Shown: positions 26,667-35,489, counted from the stretch's first letter. The stretch is 64,000 nucleotides of DNA from Bacillota bacterium (GCA_030535235.1 JAUNCL010000008.1:23701-87700), one strand, 5' to 3'. Program-made: numbers and translations. The notes: generated by a model from the letters alone, not told the origin.

Positions 26667-26731
26667 GAACGAGGATGTTCGGAGAGGGAAGCTGTGCGCT
26701 TTTTTACGGAACCATCCTCGTTATTCTTTTT
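26667..26731 (+). promoter_or_regulatory. glnA leader: hexaloop hairpin overlapping a terminator
   Basis: GAAC (26667-26670) and GTTC (26677-26680) enclose the hexaloop GAGGAT; G is kept at position 4 but position 1 is G rather than A. AACGAGGATG (26668-26677) can instead pair with CATCCTCGTT (26713-26722), followed by a T-rich tract to 26731. The hairpin begins within a few bases of the predicted transcript start, as in the glnN and 19.5-kb leaders. The ANTAR gene that could act on it is the next gene after glnA. Confidence 0.65.
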
Positions 26732-26761
26732 GAAACAAGGGAAAGGACGGTGGGTTTGACC

Positions 26762-27976
26762 ATGAAGTTCACCCCAGAGGAAGTCATACAGTATGTGGAG
26801 GAGGACGACATCAAGTTCATCCGCCTGGCCTTCTGCGATATTTACGGCCAGCAAAAGAACGTCGCCATTATGCCCACCGAGCTCAGGCGGGCCTTCCGGA
26901 GCGGCATTGCCATCGACGCCTCGGCCATTGCCGGGTTTGGCGGCGAGGTCCGGTCCGACCTGTTCCTGCGCCCGGACCCCTCCACCCTGGTCCAACTCCC
27001 CTGGCGGCCGGAGAGCGGGAAGGTGGTCCGCATGTTCTGCGACATCACCCATCCCGATGGGACCCCACTGGCGTCCGATCCCCGGGGGATTCTGAAGAAC
27101 GCCATCCACGCCGCCGCTGCGGAGGGGATCACCTTTGACTTCGGCGCGGAGATGGAGTTCTATCTGTTCAAGACCGATGAAAACGGCGAACCCACCCAGC
27201 AGCCCTACGACAAGGCCGGCTACATGGACATCGCCCCCGACGACAAGGGGGAAAATGTGCGCCGGGAGATCTGCCTGACCCTGGAGGCCCTGGGCATCCA
27301 GCCGGAGAGCTCCCACCACGAGGAGGGCCCCGGCCAGAATGAGATCGACTTTCGCTATTCCGACGCCCTCTCCTCCGCCGACAACGCCATCACCTTCCGC
27401 TCGGTGGTCAAGACCGTGGCCCTTCGGAACGGCCTGGCAGCGGACTTCTCCCCCAAACCCCTCCGGGACCAGGCTGGCAGCGGACTGCACATCAACATCT
27501 CGGTGAACGACGCCGACGGGCGGGATCTCCTGCCCCACGTTATCGCCGGCATGATGGCCCATATCCACGACATGACGCTCTTTCTGAACCCCTGTGAGAA
27601 CTCCTACGAGCGTCTGGGCCGGAACAAAGCCCCCGGCTACATCACCTGGTCCAGAGAGAACCGCTCTCAGCTCATCCGCATCCCGGCGGCGGACAAGGAC
27701 CATCCCCGGGCGGAGCTGCGCTCGGCCGACCCCTCCGCCAACCCCTATCTGGCCTTCGCCCTGCTCATCCACGCCGCTCTGGACGGCATCAAGCAAGAGC
27801 TGACGCCGCCCCCCAGCACCGACGTCAACCTCTACGCAACCCCTGCCCACAAGCTGGCCACCTACCAGAAGCTTCCCTCCTCCCTGCAGGAGGCCAGATT
27901 CCTCGCCAAAGAGAGTTCCTTCCTTCGCGCCCATCTGCCGAACCCTGTGATCTCTGCCTATTGTGACCAGCCCTGA
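26762..27976 (+). CDS. glnA: Glutamine synthetase type I (short form)
   Basis: 404 residues from the ATG at 26762, preceded by GGACGGTGGG; a TTG two codons upstream is also possible. Motifs: GAEMEFYLF, HHEEGPGQNEIDF (ammonia/glutamate site), GSGLHINIS (ATP), NSYERLGRNKAPGYITWSRENRS and RAELRSADPSANPYL. It is shorter than typical GSI (about 440-470) and lacks the adenylylation segment. Second glutamine synthetase in the window, 9 kb from glnN. The ANTAR regulator follows 17 bases later, an order known for clostridial glnA-nitR. Confidence 0.93.
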   Translation: MKFTPEEVIQYVEEDDIKFIRLAFCDIYGQQKNVAIMPTELRRAFRSGIAIDASAIAGFGGEVRSDLFLRPDPSTLVQLPWRPESGKVVRMFCDITHPDGTPLASDPRGILKNAIHAAAAEGITFDFGAEMEFYLFKTDENGEPTQQPYDKAGYMDIAPDDKGENVRREICLTLEALGIQPESSHHEEGPGQNEIDFRYSDALSSADNAITFRSVVKTVALRNGLAADFSPKPLRDQAGSGLHINISVNDADGRDLLPHVIAGMMAHIHDMTLFLNPCENSYERLGRNKAPGYITWSRENRSQLIRIPAADKDHPRAELRSADPSANPYLAFALLIHAALDGIKQELTPPPSTDVNLYATPAHKLATYQKLPSSLQEARFLAKESSFLRAHLPNPVISAYCDQP

Positions 27977-27993
27977 CCCAAGGAGGGATCCCC

Positions 27994-28590
27994 ATGGTTT
28001 TTCAGGAGCGAACCTATCGTGTCCTCATCGTCTCTTCCTCAGAAAAATTCAATACCTCCGTCCGTCAGCTCCTCCCCACGGCGGAATACTGGCCCATCAC
28101 CACCGCACGAAGCGTCGCTGAGGCCAAGCGCTGCCTGCTGGAACAGCCCTGCGACATCATCCTCATCAACGCCCCCCTGCCCGATGACTTCGGCATGCGT
28201 CTGGCCATCGACATCTGCAACAGCAGCAACGCCGGCGTGCTTCTGCTGGTCAAAAGCGAGGTGTACAGCGGGATCTATGCCAAGGTCGTGGGCTACGGCG
28301 TCATGACCCTCTCCAAGCCCACCTCGGTGCAGATGATCGCCCAGTCCCTGCGGGTCCTCTGCGCCACCCGGGAACGGCTGCGGAAGGTGGAGGAGCGGCA
28401 GGCCTCTCTGGAGGAGCGCATGGAAGAGATCCGCCTGGTGAACCGGGCAAAGTGGATGCTCATCCAGTGCCTGGGCATGACCGAGGCCGAGGCCCACCGA
28501 TACATCGAAAAACAGGCCATGGACCGTCGTATTTCCAAACGAAAGGTCGCGGAAAGCGTGCTGGAAACCTACCAGTCCCAGACCCCGTGA
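27994..28590 (+). CDS. nitR: ANTAR-domain RNA-binding antiterminator, NitR-like
   Basis: 198 residues. The N-terminal half (1-120) has a response-regulator fold, but the acidic pair is replaced (VSSSEK, residues 13-18) and the phospho-acceptor Asp is Asn59 ([11 protein letters not shown]). It is thus a pseudo-receiver unlikely to be phosphorylated; the SKP lysine is kept. A coiled-coil linker (about 120-135, [17 protein letters not shown]) leads to the ANTAR domain (about 136-190: [43 protein letters not shown]). ANTAR domains bind hexaloop hairpins in nascent RNA and prevent termination. GGAGGGAT precedes the ATG. Downstream of glnA and upstream of pyrG. Confidence 0.9.
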   Translation: MVFQERTYRVLIVSSSEKFNTSVRQLLPTAEYWPITTARSVAEAKRCLLEQPCDIILINAPLPDDFGMRLAIDICNSSNAGVLLLVKSEVYSGIYAKVVGYGVMTLSKPTSVQMIAQSLRVLCATRERLRKVEERQASLEERMEEIRLVNRAKWMLIQCLGMTEAEAHRYIEKQAMDRRISKRKVAESVLETYQSQTP

Positions 28591-28610
28591 CCATTGACAG
28601 GAGGATCGTC

Positions 28611-30218
28611 ATGACAAAGTACATTTTCGTCACAGGGGGTGTGGTGTCCGGCCTGGGCAAAGGCATCACCGCTGCCTCCTTGGGCCGACTGTTAAAAGCC
28701 CGGGGGCTGAAGGTCGCCGCCCAGAAGCTGGACCCCTACATCAACGTGGACCCCGGCACCATGAGTCCCTACCAGCACGGGGAGGTCTATGTCACCGAGG
28801 ACGGGGCGGAGACCGACCTGGACCTGGGCCACTATGAGCGGTTCATCGACGAGGACCTGAATCAGTACTCCAACCTGACCACCGGCAAGGTCTACTCCAA
28901 CGTCATCGCCAAGGAGCGCCGGGGAGAGTATCTGGGGGCCACCGTCCAGACCATCCCCCATATCACCGATGAGATCAAGCGCTTTATCTACAGCGTGGGC
29001 AGCAAGACCAACGCCGACGTGGTCATCACCGAGATCGGCGGCACCATCGGCGACATCGAGAGCCAGCCCTTTTTAGAGGCCATCCGCCAGGTGGGCCGGG
29101 AGCAGGGGGCGGAAAACACCCTCTATCTCCATGTGACCCTGGTCCCCTACCTTAAGGCCTCCGGCGAGCACAAGTCCAAGCCCACCCAGCACTCGGTGAA
29201 GGAGCTGCAGGGGGTGGGGATCTCCCCGGACATCATCGTCCTCCGCTGTGATGAGCCCATCACCGATCCCTCCATCTTCCAAAAAATCGCCAACTTCTGC
29301 AACGTAAAGCCGGATTGCGTCATTGAGAACCTGACCCTCCCCATCCTCTATGAAGCCCCCCTCTATCTGGAGCAGTCCAACTTCTCCTCCATCGTCTGCC
29401 GGGAGCTGGGCATCCAGGCCACCGCCCCTGATCTGGGAGAGTGGATCCGCATGGTGGAGCGCATCAAGCAGCCGGAACACAACGTGGTCATCGGTCTGGT
29501 GGGAAAGTATGTTCAGCTCCACGACGCCTATCTGTCCGTAGCCGAGGCCCTGCGGCACGCCGGCTTTGCCCTCCACACCGCAGTGGAGATCCGCTGGATC
29601 GACGCCGAGACCCTGACCCCGGAAACCTTTGCCTCCATTTTGGGAGAAGTCCATGGCATCCTGGTCCCCGGCGGCTTCGGAGACCGCGGGGTGGAGGGCA
29701 TGATCCTGGCCGCCCAATACGCCCGGGAGCAGGCCGTCCCCTACTTCGGCATCTGCCTGGGAATGCAGATCGCCGTCATCGAATACGCCCGGAATATCCT
29801 GGGCCTGCCGGAAGCCCATTCCGGCGAGTTTGCCCCGGACTGCCCCTGCAAGGTCATCGACTTCATGCCGGGCCAGAGCGACGAGATCGACAAGGGGGGC
29901 ACCCTGCGGCTGGGCAGCTATCCCTGCCAAGTGGCCGCCGGCTCCGCCCTGGACCGGTGCTACGGCGCCGACCTCATCCGGGAGCGTCACCGCCACCGCT
30001 ATGAGTTCAACAACGACTACCGCACACAGATGCAACAGGCGGGGCTTACCCTCAGCGGTCTCTCCCCGGACGGCTCCCTGGTGGAGGCCGTGGAGCTCAC
30101 CGATCGCCCCTTCCACATCGGGGTCCAGTTCCACCCGGAATTCAAAAGCCGCCCAAACCGGCCCCATCCCCTCTTCCTGGGCTTTATCGAAGCCGCTTTG
30201 GGACAGACCAAGATTTGA
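28611..30218 (+). CDS. pyrG: CTP synthase
   Basis: 535 residues. Makes CTP from UTP, ATP and glutamine. N-terminal synthetase: [16 protein letters not shown] and [22 protein letters not shown]-terminal class I glutamine amidotransferase with PGGFGDRG, nucleophile Cys in FGICLGMQ and GVQFHPEF. The ATG at 28611 follows AGGAGG; longer in-frame starts overlap nitR and are unlikely. Apparent third gene of the glnA-nitR unit, linking glutamine supply to pyrimidine nucleotides. Confidence 0.97.
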   Translation: MTKYIFVTGGVVSGLGKGITAASLGRLLKARGLKVAAQKLDPYINVDPGTMSPYQHGEVYVTEDGAETDLDLGHYERFIDEDLNQYSNLTTGKVYSNVIAKERRGEYLGATVQTIPHITDEIKRFIYSVGSKTNADVVITEIGGTIGDIESQPFLEAIRQVGREQGAENTLYLHVTLVPYLKASGEHKSKPTQHSVKELQGVGISPDIIVLRCDEPITDPSIFQKIANFCNVKPDCVIENLTLPILYEAPLYLEQSNFSSIVCRELGIQATAPDLGEWIRMVERIKQPEHNVVIGLVGKYVQLHDAYLSVAEALRHAGFALHTAVEIRWIDAETLTPETFASILGEVHGILVPGGFGDRGVEGMILAAQYAREQAVPYFGICLGMQIAVIEYARNILGLPEAHSGEFAPDCPCKVIDFMPGQSDEIDKGGTLRLGSYPCQVAAGSALDRCYGADLIRERHRHRYEFNNDYRTQMQQAGLTLSGLSPDGSLVEAVELTDRPFHIGVQFHPEFKSRPNRPHPLFLGFIEAALGQTKI

Positions 30219-30234
30219 TTTTGCAAAAATGAAC

Positions 30235-30276
30235 AAACGGGCAGGCCCACGGAACCAACCGTGGACCTGCCCGTTT
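30235..30276 (+). terminator. Strong hairpin after pyrG
   Basis: AAACGGGCAGG (30235-30245) pairs with CCTGCCCGTTT (30266-30276), with an inner CCACGG/CCGTGG continuation. Only three T follow. Confidence 0.7.
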
Positions 30277-30329
30277 CCTCTGGCCGCAAAAGTTCAGACA
30301 ATCCAGCGGCACTGTCGAAGGGATGGGAC

Positions 30330-30358
30330 TTGACAGGAAAAAATGATTCGTGTACCCT
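30330..30358 (+). promoter_or_regulatory. Probable promoter of the cardiolipin synthase gene
   Basis: TTGACA (30330-30335), 17-bp spacer, TACCCT (30353-30358), a poor -10. Confidence 0.5.
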
Positions 30359-30410
30359 AAATGATACGATGGAAATGATTGGTACAAGCGTCCCGGAAGG
30401 GAGGTTCTAC

Positions 30411-31991
30411 ATGGAAACACACGAGAATGAGAGCACGGGAATCACCCTGCTGCAGCGGGGACGGAAAGGGTTATTGCGTGCGTTGTTCAGCCGGTTGGGG
30501 ATCATCGTCCTCCTTCTGCTGCTGCAAATTGCGGTAATTCTGCTGCTGTTCTACTCCTTCGCGGAATACGCCCCCCATATCTACACCGCTACCACGATCC
30601 TGGCCGCCGCTGTGGTCCTGTATCTGATCAACAGCGGCGTCGATCCCACAGGAAAGGTCACTTGGCTTATTGTGATTACTCTGATTCCGGTTTTCGGCGG
30701 TCTGCTCCTGCTGTACACCCAGCTGGATGTGGGGCACCGCACCGTGAAAAGCATGGTGAGCCACGCCATCGACAGCACCCGGGATGCTATCCCCCAGGAC
30801 CCCAAGGTCCTGGAAAACCTGGCAGCGGAAAACCCCGACGCCGCGGCCCTGGCCCACTATATCAGCCGAAGCGGATGCTATCCCGTCTATGACAGCACCG
30901 ATGTGACCTACTTCCCCCTGGGGGAGGATATGTTTGAGGCCCTTTTGCCCCAGCTGGAGCGGGCGGAGCGGTTCATTTTTCTGGAGTATTTCATCATTGA
31001 TGAGGGCCTTATGTGGGGCCGGGTGCTGGATATCCTGGCCAAAAAGGCCCGGGCCGGGGTGGACGTCCGGGTGATGTACGATGGGACCTGCGAGTTTTCC
31101 ACCCTGTCCCGGGACTACCCCAAGCTGCTGAGAGGGTTAGGAATCCAATGCAAGGTCTTCTCCCCTGCCACCCCCTTCCTGTCCACCCACTACAACTACC
31201 GGGACCACCGAAAGATCCTGGTGATCGACGGCCACACCGCCTTTACCGGCGGCATCAACATGGCCGATGAGTACATCAACCGCATTGAGAAGCACGGCCA
31301 CTGGAAGGACACCGCCATCCTGCTCCAGGGCGAAGCCGTCAGGAGCTTTACCCTGATGTTCCTCCAGCTCTGGAATCTCTTTGAGAAGGAGCCGGTCTAC
31401 GAGCCCTTCCTGTCCTGCCCCACCTATCCCCCCAGACAGGCCAAGGGCTTTGTGATCCCCTATGCCGACTGTCCTCTGGACCGGGACAAGGTGGGGGAAC
31501 GGGTCTACATGGATATCCTGAACCGGGCCCGACATTACGTCCACATCATGTCCCCCTATCTGATCCTGGACGGAGAGATGGAAACTGCACTGAAATTTGC
31601 CGCCGAACGGGGGGTGGACGTAGCCCTGATCCTCCCCGGTATCCCGGACAAGAAGATCCCCTTTGCCCTGGCCCTGACCCACTATGCCTCCCTGCTGGAG
31701 TCCGGGGTCCGGCTCTACGAATACACCCCCGGCTTTGTCCACGCCAAGGTCTTTGTCAGCGACGACAGCAAGGCAGTGGTGGGCACCATCAACATGGACT
31801 ACCGTAGCTTCTATCACCACTTCGAGTGTGCCGCCTATCTGTATGGGACCCCGTGCATCCTCGCCATTGAGCGGGATTTCCAGGACACCCTGCAAAAATG
31901 CCGGCCTGTCACCAGGGAAACCCTGAAAAACGAGAGCGCCAAAAGAAAACTCACCGGCTTCCTCTGCAAAACCGTAGCCCCCCTGATGTAA
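30411..31991 (+). CDS. cls: Cardiolipin synthase (phospholipase D superfamily)
   Basis: 526 residues from the ATG at 30411 after GGAAGGGAGG. Joins two phosphatidylglycerols to cardiolipin at the membrane. N-terminal membrane helices lie around 24-45, 53-73 and 84-100. The two PLD active-site motifs are HRKILVIDG (HxKx4D form) followed by GGIN, and HAKVFVSDD followed by GTINMDYRS. Gene ends at a bidirectional terminator. Confidence 0.95.
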   Translation: METHENESTGITLLQRGRKGLLRALFSRLGIIVLLLLLQIAVILLLFYSFAEYAPHIYTATTILAAAVVLYLINSGVDPTGKVTWLIVITLIPVFGGLLLLYTQLDVGHRTVKSMVSHAIDSTRDAIPQDPKVLENLAAENPDAAALAHYISRSGCYPVYDSTDVTYFPLGEDMFEALLPQLERAERFIFLEYFIIDEGLMWGRVLDILAKKARAGVDVRVMYDGTCEFSTLSRDYPKLLRGLGIQCKVFSPATPFLSTHYNYRDHRKILVIDGHTAFTGGINMADEYINRIEKHGHWKDTAILLQGEAVRSFTLMFLQLWNLFEKEPVYEPFLSCPTYPPRQAKGFVIPYADCPLDRDKVGERVYMDILNRARHYVHIMSPYLILDGEMETALKFAAERGVDVALILPGIPDKKIPFALALTHYASLLESGVRLYEYTPGFVHAKVFVSDDSKAVVGTINMDYRSFYHHFECAAYLYGTPCILAIERDFQDTLQKCRPVTRETLKNESAKRKLTGFLCKTVAPLM

Positions 31992-32026
31992 AACCATCCC
32001 CTCCGGAAAAACCGAAGGGGATGGTT
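31992..32026. terminator. Bidirectional terminator
   Basis: AACCATCCCCT (31992-32002) pairs with AGGGGATGGTT (32016-32026); T-rich on + (CCGTTTTATAT). It serves cls and the convergent hydrolase gene. Confidence 0.8.
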
Positions 32027-32055
32027 CCGTTTTATATATACAGTTCGGGAACGGA

Positions 32056-32571
32056 TCAGAGAATGTCGATCTGACACATGGTCATGGCTGACAGGGCGTT
32101 GTCGTGGCTCTCCGGCGTGACCCCGGCGCAGCAGGACTTCCAGACCCCGATGGGAGTCTCCCACAGCCGGGACTTCAGACACAGCGCGTTGGAAATGACG
32201 CAGATATCCGTGCAGAGACCCACCAGTTCAATGGAGTCATACCCGCCGGCGGCCGCGAAGTCGCAGAGCGCCCCGGAGCCAAAGGTGGGCTTGTTAATGA
32301 CGGCGGCGGTCTTTCCCTCCCCGGCGGCATACACCTCGGGATGGATCTGCCAGCCCTCGCTTCCCCGGATGCAGTGGGGGACCGGCAGCTTCCTCCCCTC
32401 TGCGGTGTCCAGGTAGTTCTCCTGGTGGGTATCCCGGGTGTAGACCACATCGCCGTTAAATTCCGTGATTTTCTCAATCACAGCCGGGACAATGGCCTCC
32501 GCCTCCCTGGTGCCCAAGGCGCCATGGATGAAGTCCACCTGCATGTCAATGACAACCAACAGCTTCTTCAC
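32056..32571 (-). CDS. Cysteine hydrolase, nicotinamidase/isochorismatase family
   Basis: 171 residues. Catalytic triad candidates are Asp in VVIDMQVDF, Lys in VINKPTFG and Cys in LVGLCTDICV; the DTHQENY stretch and HCIRGSEGW match nicotinamidase metal and substrate regions. Nicotinamidase turns nicotinamide into nicotinate for NAD salvage. The start is the GTG at 32571 after AAGGGAG: a longer reading frame would begin at the predicted transcript start and could not be ribosome-loaded. Nicotinamidase is the most likely activity, but related hydrolases share these motifs. Confidence 0.82.
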   Translation of the reverse strand: MKKLLVVIDMQVDFIHGALGTREAEAIVPAVIEKITEFNGDVVYTRDTHQENYLDTAEGRKLPVPHCIRGSEGWQIHPEVYAAGEGKTAAVINKPTFGSGALCDFAAAGGYDSIELVGLCTDICVISNALCLKSRLWETPIGVWKSCCAGVTPESHDNALSAMTMCQIDIL

Positions 32572-32607
32572 ATGCTTCTCTCCCTTCTTTTTCGCAGGAT
32601 TCAACCC

Positions 32608-32636
32608 ATTATAACACTGGAATATTCAGGTGTAAA
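32608..32636 (-). promoter_or_regulatory. Promoter of the nicotinamidase-like gene
   Basis: Minus strand TTTACA (32636-32631), 17-bp spacer, TATAAT (32613-32608). Confidence 0.85.
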
Positions 32637-32648
32637 GAAGCGTGTCAA

Positions 32649-33212
32649 TCAAATTCCTCCGATGGTGCGGCTCCGCGTCATGTCATAACGGCGGAGGAAT
32701 CTGCTCACATCCAGCCCCTTCCCCAGATAGTTCAGCAGGAGCCGGGCGCAGCCCTCACTGTCGCTGCCGGCGTCGTGGTGGTTCAGGGGGATTTTCAGGG
32801 AATGGCAGAGGGTGTTCAGCCGGTGGTTTTCCAGGGCCGGATAGCAGGCCTTCCCCATCCGACAGGTGCAGGCGTAGATTGCCTGATCCGGCCACGGAAT
32901 GCCATAGGCCCGCAGGCACTTGGACAGGACCCCCATGTCGAAGGGAGCATTGTGGGCGATCAGAATGCCGCTGCCCAGCACAGGACCGATGGTCTCCCAG
33001 AGTTCCGGAAAGGTAGGGGCGGCCGCCGCCATCTCCGGGGTGATACCGGTAAGCTGAACGTTGAAGGGATGAAAATATGTCTCCGGATTGACCAGGGTGG
33101 AAAATTTCTCCACTATGGTTCCGTCCTCCACCACGGTGATCCCGATGGCACTCATGCGGTCGTTGGCGGAGTTGGGGGTCTCCACGTCAAAGGCAATAAA
33201 ACGGTCTGCCAT
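32649..33212 (-). CDS. DnaQ-like 3'-5' exonuclease
   Basis: 187 residues, start at ATG 33212 after GGGGAGAGG. DEDDh exonuclease: ExoI FDVETPN (Asp and Glu), ExoII region AHNAPFDMGVL, ExoIII HDAGSDSEGCA with catalytic His and Asp. Stand-alone proteins of this type resemble the epsilon proofreading subunit, but the long replicative PolC of Firmicutes carries its own. So this is probably a repair or nucleotide-processing exonuclease. Confidence 0.88.
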   Translation of the reverse strand: MADRFIAFDVETPNSANDRMSAIGITVVEDGTIVEKFSTLVNPETYFHPFNVQLTGITPEMAAAAPTFPELWETIGPVLGSGILIAHNAPFDMGVLSKCLRAYGIPWPDQAIYACTCRMGKACYPALENHRLNTLCHSLKIPLNHHDAGSDSEGCARLLLNYLGKGLDVSRFLRRYDMTRSRTIGGI

Positions 33213-33245
33213 AGTCCTCTCCCCTTTTCGGGTAAATTTGACACC

Positions 33246-33275
33246 ATTATATTCCAATGGCAGAGGAGATGTCAA
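33246..33275 (-). promoter_or_regulatory. Promoter of the exonuclease gene
   Basis: Minus strand TTGACA (33275-33270), 18-bp spacer, TATAAT (33251-33246). It overlaps the very end of the upstream gene's downstream region. Confidence 0.8.
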
Positions 33276-33278
33276 ACC

Positions 33279-34214
33279 TTACATCAAACTGTCGAAGAGG
33301 AAATCCAGGTTTTCCTGGGAATACTCCACCTCCGCTGAGTACAGGCGGGCGTACTCCTCCTGGTCTTTCAGGGTAAACTCCCCGTGGCGCTGCCAGTGGA
33401 GGGCCCCCAGCAGGCGGAGAAAACGAAGGCTGCACACTGCAAAAGACACCTTGCTGCCCGGGTCGCCGTCCTCCCAGGCCGTCAGGAGATGGCGGTAGAG
33501 GAAGTAGACCAGCAGTTGCTCGTACTCGGTCTGCCGGTCCGCCATATACGCCGCAAAAGCGGCCAGGTCCAGGGTATCGCCCTCCTCTCGAAGGGCCTCC
33601 AGATGCCCCGTCCAGGACTCGTCCAGCCGCTCCAGCCCCAGGTAAACTTCCGCCCACTGGCCAGGGGACAGCGCCGGAACCCAGCCCTGAAACTGTGCCA
33701 GCAGTTCCTCCTCTCGCTGGGCGATGGATTTCGTTCTGTCCTGGGCGATGGACAGGGCCTGCTGTCGCAATGCAAGAAGTTCCTCCCCTTCCCCCTCATC
33801 CTCTTCTCCGGAAACCAGGAGTCGGACGGGGTCCTTCCGGGTCAGAATCAAGTGAGCGGCAGCCTCACAGCAAAGCCCTACTCCCAGCTCTGTCCGCCCC
33901 GGCAGGAAGTTCCGAAACCGGGGGTGGTCGGTGCAGATCTGGCAGAGAAGCGCCTCGCCGCCGTACAGAATCAGATCACAGAGGTTCTCCTGATTCAAAA
34001 AAGGACAGCGCTCCTCCTTGCCCAGAATGAAATGGGGGTCCTCTTCCTCCGAAATACAGGTTTTCAGCCGATCCCCCATGGGACCCTCCATAGACCGGTA
34101 CCGGGCCAGGGTCTCCGGGTCGATGTCGATCTCCCAGCCGATGCAGCAGCTATGCTGACAGCGGGAGGCAATGCAGGAAAATGCCGGGTAGTAGTCCGGC
34201 CAGACGTACCGCAT
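33279..34214 (-). CDS. FliB-like protein (flagellin lysine-N-methylase family)
   Basis: 311 residues from the ATG at 34214 after AGGGGAAG. Cysteine-rich N-terminal half: CIASRCQHSCCIGW, CPFLNQENLC, LLCQICTDHPRF and GLCCEAA, a pattern of the FliB/YkgJ-like family annotated as flagellin lysine methylases and likely binding a metal cluster. No flagellar gene occurs in the window, so the methylase label is by family only and the substrate may be different. Confidence 0.75.
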   Translation of the reverse strand: MRYVWPDYYPAFSCIASRCQHSCCIGWEIDIDPETLARYRSMEGPMGDRLKTCISEEEDPHFILGKEERCPFLNQENLCDLILYGGEALLCQICTDHPRFRNFLPGRTELGVGLCCEAAAHLILTRKDPVRLLVSGEEDEGEGEELLALRQQALSIAQDRTKSIAQREEELLAQFQGWVPALSPGQWAEVYLGLERLDESWTGHLEALREEGDTLDLAAFAAYMADRQTEYEQLLVYFLYRHLLTAWEDGDPGSKVSFAVCSLRFLRLLGALHWQRHGEFTLKDQEEYARLYSAEVEYSQENLDFLFDSLM

Positions 34215-34276
34215 CGTTTTCTTCCCCTCTCTCACCGTGCTTCCATTGTCCGGGCAGCAACAGAAAATTTTAGGTC

Positions 34277-34305
34277 ACTGTAGCACCATCCTATGGGTTT
34301 GTCAA
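34277..34305 (-). promoter_or_regulatory. Promoter of the FliB-like gene
   Basis: Minus strand TTGACA (34305-34300), 17-bp spacer, TACAGT (34282-34277). It is back to back with the rsmH promoter. Confidence 0.75.
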
Positions 34306-34317
34306 CTCTTTTCGCTC

Positions 34318-34346
34318 TTGCATCCCAGGCCGATTCACGGTACAAT
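34318..34346 (+). promoter_or_regulatory. Promoter of the rsmH-like gene
   Basis: TTGCAT (34318-34323), 17-bp spacer, TACAAT (34341-34346). Confidence 0.75.
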
Positions 34347-34378
34347 AGCCAAGATATAAAATAAAGGAGCTGATCTCC

Positions 34379-35416
34379 ATGGAACAGGAGCACAAGCGCC
34401 GGGTCCGTTACAAAGGCACCCACCCCCGGAACTATCAGGAGAAATACAAGGAGCTGAACCCCGAAAAGTACCAGGAGGACGTGGAGAAGATCCTCCGCAG
34501 CGGCAAGACCCCCGCCGGGATGCACCGCTCCATCATGGTACAGGAGATCCTGGACTTTTTGGATATCCAGCCCGGGCAGACCGGCCTGGACGCCACCCTG
34601 GGCTACGGCGGCCACACCCGAAAAATGCTGGAACAGCTCCAGGGCCGGGGCCACCTGTACGCCACCGACGTGGACCCCATCGAATCGGAAAAGACCCAGG
34701 CCCGTCTGGCGGCCCTGGGCTACGGCCCCGAAATTCTCACCATCCGGCGGATGAACTTCGCCGACCTGGACCAGGTGGCCCCCGGGGTACCGTTCGACTT
34801 CGTCCTGGCTGACCTGGGGGTGTCCTCCATGCAGATTGACAACCCGGAGCGGGGATTTACCTTCAAGCACGACGGCCCCCTGGACCTGCGGCTGGACCCC
34901 ACCGCCGGGGTCCCTGCTGCCCAGCGCCTGCGGGAGCTGGACCGGGAGGAGATGGCCGCCATGCTGGTGGAGAATTCTGACGAGCCCTACGCCGACCAAA
35001 TCGCCAAAACCATCACGGCGATTTTCAAGAAGGGCGGCGCCATCGAGACCACCCGGCAGTTGGCCGATGCCGTGGAGCAGGCTCTGTCCTTCCTGCCCCC
35101 CAAGGAGCGGAAGGAAGGGGTCAAAAAAGCCTGTCAGCGGACCTTCCAGGCCCTGCGGATCGATGTGAACAGCGAGTTTGAAGTCCTCTACGCCTTTCTG
35201 GAAAAGCTGCCCACCGTCCTGAAGCCCGGCGGCAAGGCGGCAATCCTCACCTTCCACTCCGGCGAGGACCGGTTGGTGAAGCAATCCTTCCGTCAGCTCC
35301 AGCGGGAGGGAATTTACCGTGATGCGGCCAAAGAGGTGATTCGTCCCTCCGCCGAGGAGTGTTTTCAGAACCCCCGGGCCCGCTCCACCAAGCTGCGCTG
35401 GGCCATCAAAGCCTGA
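34379..35416 (+). CDS. rsmH: RsmH/MraW-family SAM-dependent methyltransferase
   Basis: 345 residues. RsmH methylates N4 of C1402 in 16S rRNA. SAM site LDATLGYGGHTRKML, ADLGVSSMQIDNPERGF and the C-terminal LTFHSGEDRLVKQSF are family hallmarks. The ~45-residue N-terminal extension (basic, rich in Lys/Tyr/Glu) makes it longer than the usual ~310. It stands alone rather than in a division/cell-wall cluster, so it may be a paralog of the housekeeping enzyme. AAAGGAGCTG precedes the ATG. Confidence 0.85.
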   Translation: MEQEHKRRVRYKGTHPRNYQEKYKELNPEKYQEDVEKILRSGKTPAGMHRSIMVQEILDFLDIQPGQTGLDATLGYGGHTRKMLEQLQGRGHLYATDVDPIESEKTQARLAALGYGPEILTIRRMNFADLDQVAPGVPFDFVLADLGVSSMQIDNPERGFTFKHDGPLDLRLDPTAGVPAAQRLRELDREEMAAMLVENSDEPYADQIAKTITAIFKKGGAIETTRQLADAVEQALSFLPPKERKEGVKKACQRTFQALRIDVNSEFEVLYAFLEKLPTVLKPGGKAAILTFHSGEDRLVKQSFRQLQREGIYRDAAKEVIRPSAEECFQNPRARSTKLRWAIKA

Positions 35417-35421
35417 CAGAT

Positions 35422-35464
35422 CCCCTTCCGGGCCACCTCTCTGGTGAACCCCGGAAGGGGTTTT
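35422..35464 (+). terminator. Terminator after rsmH
   Basis: CCCCTTCCGGG (35422-35432) pairs with CCCGGAAGGGG (35450-35460), followed by TTTT. Confidence 0.85.
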
Positions 35465-35489
35465 CTTATGGGAAGTAGCCGGTGTCCTC

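Noticed and set aside
33246-33275. Idea that the FliB-like gene and exonuclease form one operon
   Set aside because: A good promoter lies between them, so separate transcription is at least possible; no functional link is evident.
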